From positions 62,001 to 126,000 of the forward strand of contig CAVOIB010000002.1 of NCBI GenBank assembly GCA_963695975.1: a DNA stretch of 64,000 nt, given 5' to 3'. This document shows positions 52,785-62,243 of this stretch, piece after piece. The translations under genes were made by a program, and so were the position numbers. Origin of the DNA: JBBQVZ01 sp963695975 (GTDB taxonomy: Bacteria > Actinomycetota > UBA4738 > HRBIN12). Positions within the stretch are counted from its first letter, which is position 1. Every line of letters begins with the position of its first letter. Under the pieces are notes generated by a model that saw nothing but the letters and a program-made list of their open reading frames with translations, searched no databases and had not been told where the DNA came from.

Positions 52785-52832
52785 TGTGGGTCCACTAGCG
52801 GCGCCGGGCGTCGCGATGCTATACAGGCTGCT

Positions 52833-52858
52833 CTCGGACTCGGGACGTCCCGGCCGAG
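52833..52858. repeat. Nested dyad before the ABC transporter operon
   Basis: CTCGG (52833-52837) pairs with CCGAG (52854-52858), enclosing the perfect palindrome CGGGACGTCCCG (52841-52852). There is no T-run. It could be a regulator site or a structured leader in the 129-base gap that otherwise shows nothing clear. Confidence 0.3.
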
Positions 52859-52913
52859 CCTGGTTGGTGGCGCGTAAGACAAGACGAGACCTACGATCAA
52901 CCGAGGGGGCCAT

Positions 52914-54794
52914 ATGAGATTCCGACCGATCGGACGACGCCACGGAGCCATCGCAGCTCTCGTGACGTCGTCGATGCTCGTCAGCGGCCTGTTCGCCGCG
53001 AACGCGTTCGCCCAGAGCGACACGCCGGATCAAGCGACCACGTTCACCTGGGGCGACACGAGCGAACCCAGCTCCTTGAATCCTATGGTCGGCTACCTCG
53101 GCACCGACTGGACGTTCTGGGCGGTCAGCTACAACATCCCGATCGAGTGGAACAAGGACTTCGGTCCCGATCTCGAGCATTCGATCGTCACGAGCGTCGA
53201 CGCCAGCAGCGACGGGATGACCTTCACGTACCACATACGACCTGACATGAAATGGTCCGATGGACAACCCTTCGATGCGAACGACGTTGCCTGGACGCTG
53301 AACTACTACAAGTCGAACCACATCAGTAACTACTTGTCGTACCTCGCTCTCCTCGACTCGATCACGGCGACCGACGACACCACCGTCGTGATGAAGAGCT
53401 CTCAGCCCACGTCGCTCTATTCGGGGGACTCCGTCTTCCTCTACACCTACATCCTCCCGGAGCACATCTGGAGCAAGTTCGGTGATGTCAAGGAGGCGAA
53501 GCAGTTCGCGAACTTCCCGAACGTTGGGTCGGGGCCGTACGTGATCGCCGACTACAAGCAGGGGCAGTCGGTAACGCTTGAGCGCAATCCCAACTACTGG
53601 GGGACATCGATCGGACTCACGCCTACGTATGATCGGCTCGTCTACGTCATCTACAACAACGAGGATGCTGAGGCCGCTGCGCTCCAGAACGGCGAGATCG
53701 ACTTCGCTCAGGTCGATTCGGCGAACATCCTCAACTCGTTGAAGACCAAGCCCAACATCGAGACTCGAGGTGCCATCGTCCCCTTCTTCGAAGAGCTGGC
53801 CTTCAACACCGGTTCAGCCTTCCAGACGAATCCTGCGGGGGGGTTCAAGCCGCACGGTGACGGGGCCCATGCGGTCACCGATCCTGTCGTCCGACGAGCG
53901 ATCCGACAGGTGGTCGACAACCAGACGATAGTCGACAAGGTCCTCCTAGGGTATGGAGCCTCCGCGGATTCACCGGTGCAGCCGAACGCAACGACCGGAA
54001 ACTGGGATCCCCCGCCCGATGACCTGCTCCCGCTCGATGTCGACGCAGCGAACGCATCGCTTGACGCGGCCGGCTACACGAAGGGTTCGGATGGCATACG
54101 CGTCGACCCGGTCGACAACAAGCCGCTCGTCTTCCGTTACTACACCAGGAACAACGACCAGAACTCGATCGAGACCGCCCCCTTCATCAAGGACTGGCTG
54201 GCGGAGATCGGCATCAAGCTCGAGATCGCGAGCGTCAGCAGCGCGAAGCTGACGACGATCATCGAGGACGGCACGTACGAGATGTTCGATTGGGATTGGT
54301 ACCCTGACCCGGACCCGGACGCGATCCTCGCGGACTTCACCTGCGCGGAGCGAGCCCCGGCGCCCGGCGTCTACGGGAACAACGACAGCTACTACTGCAA
54401 CCCGGAGTACGACAAGCTCTACGCCGCTCAGCGTTCGACGACATCGGCCACCGAGCGTGCGGACATCGTGCACCAGATGCAGGCGATCTTGTGGCGAGAT
54501 CAGCCATACGTGACCATGTACTACGGCGCCGTGCTCCAGGCGTATCGGACCGATCGAGTGACCGGATTCTCCCCACAGCCCGGCGACACCGCAGACACGA
54601 AAGGAGACCTGCTCGCGGCGTATGGGCCCTTCTCGTTCATCAGCATGCGGCCTGCCGAGGGAGCAACTGGCCAGACCGCAACGAAGGGAGCATCCTCGAC
54701 GGTGTGGATCGTGTTGGTGATCATCGCCCTCGCGGTCCTGGGCGGGTTCATGATCCTGAGGCGCCGTCGGGTGGCAGACGAGGACGCCGACTGA
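52914..54794 (+). CDS. ABC transporter substrate-binding protein, family 5 (Opp/Dpp), membrane-anchored at both ends
   Basis: 626 aa. A signal sequence (IAALVTSSMLVSGLFAANAFAQ) is followed by the type II binding fold of oligopeptide-binding proteins (about residues 50-560). The C-terminus has a single TM helix (VWIVLVIIALAVLGGFMIL) with a positively charged tail (RRRRVADEDAD), unusual for this family. The protein is likely tethered to the membrane. It would bind peptides, opines or gamma-glutamyl conjugates, fitting its place after the amine cluster. The upstream purine-rich GAGGGGG supports the ATG at 52914. Confidence 0.87.
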   Translation: MRFRPIGRRHGAIAALVTSSMLVSGLFAANAFAQSDTPDQATTFTWGDTSEPSSLNPMVGYLGTDWTFWAVSYNIPIEWNKDFGPDLEHSIVTSVDASSDGMTFTYHIRPDMKWSDGQPFDANDVAWTLNYYKSNHISNYLSYLALLDSITATDDTTVVMKSSQPTSLYSGDSVFLYTYILPEHIWSKFGDVKEAKQFANFPNVGSGPYVIADYKQGQSVTLERNPNYWGTSIGLTPTYDRLVYVIYNNEDAEAAALQNGEIDFAQVDSANILNSLKTKPNIETRGAIVPFFEELAFNTGSAFQTNPAGGFKPHGDGAHAVTDPVVRRAIRQVVDNQTIVDKVLLGYGASADSPVQPNATTGNWDPPPDDLLPLDVDAANASLDAAGYTKGSDGIRVDPVDNKPLVFRYYTRNNDQNSIETAPFIKDWLAEIGIKLEIASVSSAKLTTIIEDGTYEMFDWDWYPDPDPDAILADFTCAERAPAPGVYGNNDSYYCNPEYDKLYAAQRSTTSATERADIVHQMQAILWRDQPYVTMYYGAVLQAYRTDRVTGFSPQPGDTADTKGDLLAAYGPFSFISMRPAEGATGQTATKGASSTVWIVLVIIALAVLGGFMILRRRRVADEDAD

Positions 54795-54821
54795 CGGTCA
54801 TTTGACCGGGGGATGGGGGGC

Positions 54822-55805
54822 ATGAGCACCCGGCGCTACGTCATCGCGAAGGTGTTCCAGGCCTTCCTGACGCTGCTGTTCGTGCTCGCCTTCAACTTCT
54901 TCCTTTTCAGGGGGATCGGGGACCCCGTGACCCAGCTCCTGCGCGGGCACAACATCACCGCGCAGGCCGTCGCCCAGCTGAGGGCGGAGCTCGGCCTGGA
55001 CCTGCCGCTGTTCCAGCAGTTCTTCCACTACGTGAGCCAGACGCTCCAGGGGCACTTGGGCTACTCATACTTCTACAACGAGAGCGTCTCAAGCGTGATC
55101 GCCTCTCGGATCTGGCCGACGGTGCTCTTGATCGGGACCTCCACGGTTGCTTCGATCGGGTTCGGACTGTGGCTCGGGATCCGGCAGGGCTGGAAGCGTG
55201 GCTCGCGGTTCGACCAAGGGGCGCTGGGGGTGAGCTTGTTCCTCTATTCGATGCCCGAGTTCTGGTTCGGCCTGTTGATGATCATGGCGTTCTCGACCGG
55301 CGTCGGGATCTTCCCCTCGATCTTCCCGTCCGGGCAGATGATGACCCAGGGGGTCGACCAGCACGGTATCGCGCTGTTCACGGATGTGCTGAACCACATG
55401 GCGCTGCCGTTCTTCGTGCTGACCGTCAGCTACCTGGCCGAGTACTCGCTGATCATGCGCTCGTCTCTGCTCGACACGCTCGGCGAGGACTTCATCACGA
55501 CGGCCAGGTCGAAAGGTCTGCGCGAGAACGACGTGCTGTACCGGCACGCCGTGCCGAACGCACTCCTGCCGACGATGACGGTCACGATCCTCTCACTCGG
55601 GTTCATCATCTCGGGTGCCATCACGATCGAGCTGATCTTCTCCTGGCCAGGCCTCGGACTGCTCACGTACACGGCGATCGCGAATGGCCCCGACTTCCCC
55701 GTGTTGCAAGGCCTCTTCTTGTTGTTCAGCATCTCGGTGATCGTGGCGAACCTGGTCGCGGACCTCATGTACTCCTACCTGGACCCGAGGGTGAGAGCGG
55801 GATGA
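54822..55805 (+). CDS. ABC transporter permease (DppB/OppB type)
   Basis: 327 aa with six TM helices. The conserved EAA-like loop is visible near DFITTARSKGLRENDVLYRHAVPNA. It forms half of the transport channel. I chose the ATG at 54822 (MSTRRYVIAK) preceded by a GGGGGG site; an ATG at 54813 is the alternative. The stop overlaps the next permease gene (ATGA). Confidence 0.92.
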   Translation: MSTRRYVIAKVFQAFLTLLFVLAFNFFLFRGIGDPVTQLLRGHNITAQAVAQLRAELGLDLPLFQQFFHYVSQTLQGHLGYSYFYNESVSSVIASRIWPTVLLIGTSTVASIGFGLWLGIRQGWKRGSRFDQGALGVSLFLYSMPEFWFGLLMIMAFSTGVGIFPSIFPSGQMMTQGVDQHGIALFTDVLNHMALPFFVLTVSYLAEYSLIMRSSLLDTLGEDFITTARSKGLRENDVLYRHAVPNALLPTMTVTILSLGFIISGAITIELIFSWPGLGLLTYTAIANGPDFPVLQGLFLLFSISVIVANLVADLMYSYLDPRVRAG

Positions 55806-56767
55806 GCAAGCCGCCCCCGATCGACACCGAGCGAGAGGTTCTCGAGGGCGAGATCGACCCCGAAGCCTTTGCGCCGAAGAGTCCGAGAGGGATCGCGCGG
55901 GCTCGTCGGAGAGCCGCGGCGCTGCGTGTATGGAACACGTTCCGGAAGAACAAGATGGGGATGGCGGGGTTGACCATCCTGGTCTTCTTCATCCTGGTGG
56001 CGATCTTCGCGCCGCTCCTCGCGAGCAAGTGCGACCTTTCACCGACCTGCCACCCGGACAACCCGCAGTACGCCCCGCCCTCGCTCCAGTTCCCGTTCGG
56101 CACCGACAACCTGGGACGCTCGGTGCTCTCGCTCACCATCTGGGGAACCCGCGTCTCCTTGGCGGTCGGAGTCGTCGCGACGCTGATGACGGTCTTCATC
56201 GGCACAACGATCGGCCTGGTTGCCGGGTACTTCGGCGGATGGCGCGAGACCGGGCTGATGCGCATCACGGACTGGTTCCTCGTGATCCCGTTCCTCCCGC
56301 TCGCGATCGTGCTCGCCACGTTGCTGAAACCCTCGATCTGGACGATCATCTTCGTGATCGGCGTGACGTCGTGGCCGAGCACGGCGCGCGTGATCCGCGC
56401 TCAGGTGCTATCGCTCAAGACCCGCACGTACATAGAGCGATCGCGAGCGCTGGGATCGAGCAACTGGCACCTGATCTCGCGACACATCCTGCCCAACGTC
56501 GGACCGCTCATCTACGCGAACACGGTGCTCATCGTCGCGGTCGCGATCCTGTCGGAGACGACGCTTTCGTTCCTTGGTCTCGGCGATCCGCTGAGCATCT
56601 CGTGGGGAACGATCCTCGAGTTCGCGTTCGGGAAGGGCGCCGCGGTTTCCGGCCAGTGGTGGTGGATCGTTCCCCCCGGCCTCGCGATCGTCCTCGTGGT
56701 GCTCGCGTTCACCATGGTCGGGTACGCGCTCGACGACATCTTGAACCCGAAGCTGAGGGCGCGATGA
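55802..56767 (+). CDS. ABC transporter permease (DppC/OppC type)
   Basis: 321 aa. It has an N-terminal hydrophilic region with basic residues (about 1-50), six TM helices, and the EAA loop around YIERSRALGSSNWHLISRHILPN, the expected second permease. It is coupled to both neighbours by ATGA overlaps (dppB-like before, ATPase after). Confidence 0.92.
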   Translation: MSKPPPIDTEREVLEGEIDPEAFAPKSPRGIARARRRAAALRVWNTFRKNKMGMAGLTILVFFILVAIFAPLLASKCDLSPTCHPDNPQYAPPSLQFPFGTDNLGRSVLSLTIWGTRVSLAVGVVATLMTVFIGTTIGLVAGYFGGWRETGLMRITDWFLVIPFLPLAIVLATLLKPSIWTIIFVIGVTSWPSTARVIRAQVLSLKTRTYIERSRALGSSNWHLISRHILPNVGPLIYANTVLIVAVAILSETTLSFLGLGDPLSISWGTILEFAFGKGAAVSGQWWWIVPPGLAIVLVVLAFTMVGYALDDILNPKLRAR

Positions 56768-57765
56768 GCCTGCTGTCGGTGAAGGACCTCTACGTCACGT
56801 ACACCACGCAGGCGGGTCCCGTGCCGGCCGTGCGCGGCATCGACATCGAGCTCGCGAAGGGGCAGGTGCTCGGCCTGGCCGGCGAGTCCGGCTGCGGGAA
56901 GTCCACCATCGCCGCCGCGCTCCTGCGCCTCCTTCCACCCGGTACCGAGGTCACCGGAGAGGTCACGCTCGAGGGCGAGGACGTCCTCGGCATGAAGCCG
57001 GGCCGCCTGCGCGCGATCAGGTGGACCGAGGCCTCGATCGTGTTCCAGGGAGCGATGCACGCGCTCAATCCCGTCCGGCGGATCGGCGAGCAGATCACGG
57101 AGCCGATCATCGTCCACGGCCAGGCCGGCGAGCGCGAGGCGCGCGTGCGCGCGGGCGAGTTGTTGGAGCAGGTCGGCATGCCCTCGCGCCGGCTCAACGA
57201 CTACCCGCACGAGCTGTCCGGAGGACAGCGACAGCGGATCATGATCGCCATGGCGCTCGCCTGCAACCCGAAGCTCATCATCGCCGACGAGCCCACGACG
57301 GCGCTCGACGTGATGGTTCAGGCGCAGGTGCTCCGCCTGCTGAAGGAGCTCCAGCGCGACCTCGGACTCGCGATGATCTTCATCACGCACGACCTGTCGG
57401 TCCTCGTCGAGGTGTGCGACATGCTCGCGATCATGTACTCGGGCCGGATCGTCGAGGACGGGCCCGCGAACGACGTCTTCCGCACGCCGGCACACCCGTA
57501 CACGCGAGCGCTCGCCGCGGCGTTCCCCGAGATCGGCGACGGCACGTTCCGGATGAAGCCATCGGGGCTCCCCGGGGACCCCCCGTTCCCCTCCGACCGT
57601 CCGGAGGGTTGCGCGTTCCATCCCCGGTGTCCGAACGTCTTCGACAAGTGCTCGGAGATCGATCCACACCTCTACGACGTCTCAGCTGGGCGCCGTGCGG
57701 CCTGCCTGCTCGTTGACGGGGCGCTGACGCCCGCCGAGCGCTCAGAAAGAGGGTCGCCCTCGTGA
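56764..57765 (+). CDS. ABC transporter ATPase (DppD type)
   Basis: 333 aa. Walker A GESGCGKST, signature LSGGQRQRI and Walker B LIIADEPTT are complete. The C-terminal extension (GDPPFPSDRPEGCAFHPRCP) is the oligopeptide-type ATPase ending, with its cysteines. It energises transport with the DppF-type partner. It overlaps that gene by a GTGA. Confidence 0.92.
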   Translation: MSLLSVKDLYVTYTTQAGPVPAVRGIDIELAKGQVLGLAGESGCGKSTIAAALLRLLPPGTEVTGEVTLEGEDVLGMKPGRLRAIRWTEASIVFQGAMHALNPVRRIGEQITEPIIVHGQAGEREARVRAGELLEQVGMPSRRLNDYPHELSGGQRQRIMIAMALACNPKLIIADEPTTALDVMVQAQVLRLLKELQRDLGLAMIFITHDLSVLVEVCDMLAIMYSGRIVEDGPANDVFRTPAHPYTRALAAAFPEIGDGTFRMKPSGLPGDPPFPSDRPEGCAFHPRCPNVFDKCSEIDPHLYDVSAGRRAACLLVDGALTPAERSERGSPS

Positions 57766-58817
57766 GCCAGACGGAACCGGCGACCGAGGGCCCCGTCCTG
57801 CAGGTGAACGACCTGCACATCTCGTTCGCCGGACGGGTGGGTCTGGGCGCGGGGCTCAAGGGGAAGCAGGCCACCGTCGCTCGCGCGGTCGACGGCGTGA
57901 GCCTCGAGCTGCAGCGCGGCGAGGTGCTCGCGCTCGCCGGCGAGTCCGGGTGCGGCAAGACCACCACCGCCCGCGCGATCATGGGCCTCGAGAAGCCCGC
58001 GTCCGGCACGATCCTGTACGAGGGCGAGCCGATCACGAAGGACCTCCGCGCCTACCGGCGCAAGGTCCAGATGGTGTTCCAGGACCCCACCGGCGCCCTG
58101 AACCCCCGGCAGACGATCTACGAGTCCGTGGCCGAGGCCCTTCGGATCCACCGCGTTCGCGGTGACGAACGCGAGCAGGTCTCGCGGGCGCTCGCTCGCG
58201 CGGGTCTGCGCCCGCCCGAGCGATTCTTCCTCAACTACCCCCACGAGCTGAGCGGCGGGCAGCGCCAGCGCGTGGTGATCGCCGGGGCGCTCGTGCTGGA
58301 CCCGCATATGATCGTCGCCGACGAGCCCGTGTCGAACCTGGACGCCTCCGTGCGCGGCGAGATCCTGCGTCTGTTGCTCGAGCTCCGAGACACGCTCGGC
58401 CTTACGATCCTGGTCGTGACGCACGACTTGGGCCTGGCGTGGACGATCGCCGATCGCGTCGCCGTGATGTACCTGGGACGGATCGTCGAGATCGGACCCA
58501 CCGAAGAGGTCCTCTTGCGCCCGAAGCACCCGTACACGAAGGCCCTGCTCGACGTGGTCCCGGAGGCCGGCGGCATCAACCGCCCGATCCTGACGGGGGA
58601 ACCGCCCGACCCCACCCGGATCCCCGACGGCTGCCGCTTCCACCCGCGCTGCCCGCTGTTGGCCTCCGGCGAGGCTGCGACGCTCGGGATCGAGGCGAAG
58701 TGCAAGGGCGACGACCTGGGGCTGCTCGAGTTGGGGAACGAGCACTTCGCCGCGTGCCACGCCGCGAACCTGGATTCCTCGTCCGCCGCGGCTGCGGCGC
58801 CCGGGCGCCCCTCCTAG
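57762..58817 (+). CDS. ABC transporter ATPase (DppF type)
   Basis: 351 aa from a GTG at 57762. Walker A GESGCGKTT, signature LSGGQRQRV and Walker B MIVADEPVS are complete. The oligopeptide-type C-terminal extension (GCRFHPRCPL) is present. It completes the importer that begins at 52914. Its end overlaps the end of the convergent wHTH gene by four bases. Confidence 0.92.
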   Translation: MSQTEPATEGPVLQVNDLHISFAGRVGLGAGLKGKQATVARAVDGVSLELQRGEVLALAGESGCGKTTTARAIMGLEKPASGTILYEGEPITKDLRAYRRKVQMVFQDPTGALNPRQTIYESVAEALRIHRVRGDEREQVSRALARAGLRPPERFFLNYPHELSGGQRQRVVIAGALVLDPHMIVADEPVSNLDASVRGEILRLLLELRDTLGLTILVVTHDLGLAWTIADRVAVMYLGRIVEIGPTEEVLLRPKHPYTKALLDVVPEAGGINRPILTGEPPDPTRIPDGCRFHPRCPLLASGEAATLGIEAKCKGDDLGLLELGNEHFAACHAANLDSSSAAAAAPGRPS

Positions 58818-59473
58818 CCCGGCGGCGGCTCGCCGTTCGGCTCGTCGCCGCCCTTAAGGACGCCCAGGATCGCCTCCATCTCGGAATCGCCGACCTGGGC
58901 GTCACGCTGGCCCGACTCGCGGCCGCGGACCGACGCCAGGAGGGTCCGCAGGTTGGACTCGGCCATCTCGGCTCGCGCCTCCAGCTCGCGGACCTTCGCC
59001 CCGAGGGCTTCGGCGCGCTGCTCCGCCTCCACCCGGGCCTCGCGCGACTCACGGGCTTCCTCACGGGCGGCTCGCAGGCTGGCACGCAGGGACCCGACCT
59101 CACGTCCGAGCTCCACCAGCCGGTCCACGGCCGCCCGGCCCAGGTCGGAGTAGCGCGGGCCTTCGGATCGAGGTGAGGGTGCCTGTTTGGCCGACCGGCC
59201 CTTGCGGGGCTTGCGGCCGATCACCTCGCGCTCCCCGGCCTCGACCGGCCGGGCGTCGAGCAGCCGATAGGAGCCGTCCGCAGGCTCGAGTCGCTTGCGC
59301 GCGATGAGCGCCCTGACCGCTCGGGCGGTCGCGAGGGGGTCCGGGAACGACAGTTCGTGACCTATCTCTGCCGGCGACCTTGGCAACACGCTGCCGACCT
59401 CCGTTCGAGCGGCGACCGCCGATAGGAACGCGTTCGCCCGCTCCAGGCTCTGGGGGTTCATAGCGACAATCAT
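58814..59473 (-). CDS. Winged-helix/coiled-coil protein of unknown function
   Basis: 219 aa from the ATG at 59473. Residues about 5-75 look like a small helix-turn-helix/winged domain (RSPAEIGHELSFPDPLATARAVRALIARKRL). A basic linker (GRKPRKGRSAKQ) follows, then a long heptad-type coiled coil (about residues 115-190), and an acidic tail. Other starts are a TTG at 59479 and an ATG at 59461; no clear ribosome-binding site supports any of them. It may be a DNA-associated regulator or a scaffold. No neighbour explains its role. Confidence 0.6.
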   Translation of the reverse strand: MIVAMNPQSLERANAFLSAVAARTEVGSVLPRSPAEIGHELSFPDPLATARAVRALIARKRLEPADGSYRLLDARPVEAGEREVIGRKPRKGRSAKQAPSPRSEGPRYSDLGRAAVDRLVELGREVGSLRASLRAAREEARESREARVEAEQRAEALGAKVRELEARAEMAESNLRTLLASVRGRESGQRDAQVGDSEMEAILGVLKGGDEPNGEPPPG

Positions 59474-59534
59474 GCCCAATCAACCACTGTCGTGGCTAGT
59501 GGGAAGAAAGAAAGACAAATCCCGGGTCGATAGG

Positions 59535-59564
59535 TTGACCGCGGATGCGGGTTCGGGGTACAAC
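59535..59564 (+). promoter_or_regulatory. Putative promoter upstream of the CoA-transferase gene
   Basis: TTGACC (59535-59540) and TACAAC (59559-59564) are 18 bases apart, a reasonable sigma-70-type promoter. The start would be near 59571, exactly where the structured element below begins. Confidence 0.45.
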
Positions 59565-59570
59565 TGCGCC

Positions 59571-59610
59571 GGAACCGCTGGAGCCCTCGGGTTTCGGCGG
59601 TTCCGCTTTT
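59571..59610 (+). other. Structured 5' leader hairpin with T-run
   Basis: GGAACCGC (59571-59578) pairs perfectly with GCGGTTCC (59597-59604) and is followed by GCTTTT. The hairpin begins at the predicted start of the CoA-transferase transcript, so it is either a 5'-end stabilising structure or an early intrinsic terminator/attenuator. No gene on the plus strand ends just before it, so a classical terminator role is unlikely. Confidence 0.4.
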
Positions 59611-59644
59611 CTGGGGTCCCTCGTGTAGCCTCTGCCGAGTCACG

Positions 59645-60802
59645 ATGGCGAACCCGACCCCGCCTCCCGCGCCACTCGCCGGCGTTCGCGTCGTGGACCT
59701 CTCCCGCATCCTGGCAGGGCCGCTCTGCACCATGATGCTCGCCGACCTCGGCGCCGATGTGATCAAGATCGAGCGCCCGATCGAAGGCGACGACACGCGG
59801 CATTGGGGACCACCGTTCGCAGGCGACGACGCCGCGTACTTCCTGTCGCTCAACCGGAACAAGCGATCGGTGACCGCGGACCTCGGAACCCCCGAGGGGA
59901 TCGAGATCGTCCGCCACCTGACTGCAGGCGCCGACGTCCTGATCGAGAACTTCCGTCCCGGCCTCATGGAGCGGTTCGGGTTAGGATCGGACGTGCTCCG
60001 CTCGGAGTACCCGCGTCTGGTCACCTGCTCGCTCACGGCCTTCGGTGATGACGCGCCCGAGGCCGCGACGCGCCCCGGCTACGACATCATCGTTCAGGCG
60101 TTGTCGGGCCTGATGAGCGTGACCGGCGAGCGCGACGGCGAACCGGTGAAGGCGGGCGTCGCCCTGCTGGACGTGATCACCGGCTTGGACGCGGCGATCG
60201 GGGTGCTGGCCGCGCTGCACGAACGCGATCGCACAGGCCGCGGCCGGCACGTGAGCGTGGCGCTGTACGACGCGAGCGTCGCCGCCATGGTGAACCAGGC
60301 CGCGAACGTGTTGATCGGCGGGGTCGTTCCCGGCCCGATGGGGACCGAGCACCCCAACATCGTGCCGTATCAGCTGTTCCGCGCGAGCGATCGTCCGTTC
60401 ATCCTCGCGGCCGGCAACGACCGGCTGTTCGCTCGGACCTGCGACGTGGTGGGGCACCGCGAGTGGGCGGCCGATGCGCGGTTCGCGACGAACGACGCGC
60501 GGGTCGAGCACCGCGACCAGTTGATCCCGCTGCTGCAGACGGCGTTCGCCGGTCGCGACGCCCGGTCGTGGTTGCGGTCCCTGGAGGAGGCTGGGATCCC
60601 GTGCTCGCCCATCCTGCGGATGGACGAAGTGTTCGCGTCGGCGGACGGGTCCGCGCTGGTGGAGGATGTTGCCGACCCGGTGCGCGGACCGCTCCGACTG
60701 GTCGCGAACCCGCTGCGTTTCGACGGCGCCGCACCTATGACGCGGACGCCACCTCCGTTGCTCGGGGAGCACGACGGCGCCGAGTGGAGGAACGGCGCGT
60801 GA
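59645..60802 (+). CDS. Family III CoA-transferase (CaiB/BaiF)
   Basis: 385 aa. N-terminal RVVDLSRILAGPLCTMMLADLGAD is reflected here by RVVDLSRILAGP; the catalytic Asp (about residue 178) lies in KAGVALLDVITGL; the RNKRSV segment binds CoA. Members move CoA between carboxylic acids (carnitine, oxalate, glutarate, succinate). A partner acid is not clear from neighbours; glutarate would connect it with gcdH, 41 kb away, but that is speculative. It overlaps the methyltransferase gene by GTGA. Confidence 0.85.
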   Translation: MANPTPPPAPLAGVRVVDLSRILAGPLCTMMLADLGADVIKIERPIEGDDTRHWGPPFAGDDAAYFLSLNRNKRSVTADLGTPEGIEIVRHLTAGADVLIENFRPGLMERFGLGSDVLRSEYPRLVTCSLTAFGDDAPEAATRPGYDIIVQALSGLMSVTGERDGEPVKAGVALLDVITGLDAAIGVLAALHERDRTGRGRHVSVALYDASVAAMVNQAANVLIGGVVPGPMGTEHPNIVPYQLFRASDRPFILAAGNDRLFARTCDVVGHREWAADARFATNDARVEHRDQLIPLLQTAFAGRDARSWLRSLEEAGIPCSPILRMDEVFASADGSALVEDVADPVRGPLRLVANPLRFDGAAPMTRTPPPLLGEHDGAEWRNGA

Positions 60803-61629
60803 CCGCCGCCGAGCGCTGGCGTGAGCGGCTAGCCGCATTGGCGATCCCTGATGAGATCGTCGCCGCGGCGCCGGAGACGCCATGGGGATACTCGACCGAG
60901 CTGTTCCGGGCCCGCGCCGAAGGGGCGATCGCGACCGAACCGACCCCCACGACCATGCGCGCCCTCGAGGCGCTCCCGGAAGGTGGGGTGGTGCTGGACG
61001 TGGGCGTGGGAGGAGGTGCCACGTCGCTCCCCCTCGCCGGGCGCGCCGGGACGATCGTGGGCGTGGACGGCCAGGCCGACATGCTTGAGGAGTTCCGCGC
61101 CGCCGCCGGATCGGCCGGGGTCCGCGCGCGGACCATCCTCGGTACATGGCCGGACGTGTCGGATCAGGTCGAGACGGCGGACGTGGCCGTGTCGGGGCAT
61201 GTGGCGTACAACGTTCCCGCCCTCGGCCCGTTCGCGGTGGCGCTGGACGCGCACGCCCGGCGCCGCGTGGTCCTCGAGCTGACCGAGCGACACCCCCTGG
61301 CATGGATGAACGATCTCTGGCTGCACTTCCACGGCCTGACTCGCCCCGAAGGACCGACGGTCGAGGACGCGCGATCGGTGCTGGCCGAGCTCGGGATCGA
61401 GACGCATCGAGAGGATCGGATCGTCGACGCGCGGAACGACGGTGGCGGCGGGTTCGTGCGCCGAGAGGACGCGATCCACCTGGTGCGCAAGCGACTGTGT
61501 CTCAGCGCGGAACACGACGAGAAGATCGCAGCGAAACTGGGCTCCGATCTCCGGCAGGTCCGCGACGTCTGGGACGTCGGGCCCAAGGAGCGCACGATCG
61601 CCACGTTGTGGTGGGACCCCGCGGCTTGA
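60799..61629 (+). CDS. Class I SAM-dependent methyltransferase
   Basis: 276 aa from a GTG at 60799. Motif I is VLDVGVGGGATSLP, with the acidic motif II residue in GVDGQADML. The Rossmann fold is followed by a C-terminal region rich in Arg and Asp. It is coupled to the CoA-transferase gene by overlap. The methyl acceptor is not predictable. The tail contains no recognised extra domain. Confidence 0.75.
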   Translation: MTAAERWRERLAALAIPDEIVAAAPETPWGYSTELFRARAEGAIATEPTPTTMRALEALPEGGVVLDVGVGGGATSLPLAGRAGTIVGVDGQADMLEEFRAAAGSAGVRARTILGTWPDVSDQVETADVAVSGHVAYNVPALGPFAVALDAHARRRVVLELTERHPLAWMNDLWLHFHGLTRPEGPTVEDARSVLAELGIETHREDRIVDARNDGGGGFVRREDAIHLVRKRLCLSAEHDEKIAAKLGSDLRQVRDVWDVGPKERTIATLWWDPAA

Positions 61630-61634
61630 GCGGG

Positions 61635-62243
61635 TCACACCTCGACGCGAGTGAGCTTGAACCCCGTCGACCAGAAGTACGTACCCCTGCCCTCCTCGTC
61701 GACAGCGCGCCGTACGACCCGGCCGCTCGCGGCACCGTTGCTCACCGGCAACGCGACACGGACCGGCAGCACCGCGACGAACCCGCCGTAGTCCCGGCCG
61801 TTCGACGGTTGGATCGCCGACGACGCCAGATGCAGGGCGATGTGCTCTTGATTCAGACGTCCCGTCACTTCGAGCGCCACGCGGCGCGCCTGAACCTGCG
61901 CGATCGGGAAGTCGCACTCGAGCCCACCCACGAGTCGGGCCACGCCCGTGCCCTGGATCGCGCCGGCATCCGAGACCTCGAAGTGCAGGTTCCCGCGCCA
62001 GCGGCTGGTGCAGCGCCCGCCGACGTAGAGCTGATGGTAGGTGATGCTTCGCAGTCCCCCGACCCACCGGTCGGGGGGAGCTGGTGTCGGCGAACCGGTC
62101 GGCCGCCCGGACACCGTCTGCGACGCGCCCGGTCGATCGACGCCCGGAGGGAACGGATCGGAGTGTGCCGCGATGTACGCCCCCACGCCCGCGCACGAAA
62201 GGAACACGGCCGCCCACGCGGCCACCTTGAGGCCCCGGCGCAT
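61635..62243 (-). CDS. Membrane-anchored or secreted protein of unknown function
   Basis: 202 aa. A single N-terminal hydrophobic helix (VAAWAAVFLSCAGVGAYIA) is followed by a Pro/Gly/Ser/Thr linker (about residues 30-62) and a beta-strand-rich globular region with two cysteines (about residues 78 and 110). No known motif. It shares one base with the VWA gene upstream (TGATG), so the two are probably cotranscribed. It may be an extracytoplasmic partner. Confidence 0.6.
   Translation of the reverse strand: MRRGLKVAAWAAVFLSCAGVGAYIAAHSDPFPPGVDRPGASQTVSGRPTGSPTPAPPDRWVGGLRSITYHQLYVGGRCTSRWRGNLHFEVSDAGAIQGTGVARLVGGLECDFPIAQVQARRVALEVTGRLNQEHIALHLASSAIQPSNGRDYGGFVAVLPVRVALPVSNGAASGRVVRRAVDEEGRGTYFWSTGFKLTRVEV

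Noticed and set aside
59571..59610. Intrinsic terminator for the ABC transporter operon
   Set aside because: It lies about 750 bases beyond the last plus-strand gene with a minus-strand gene in between; it fits a leader structure of the next gene better.
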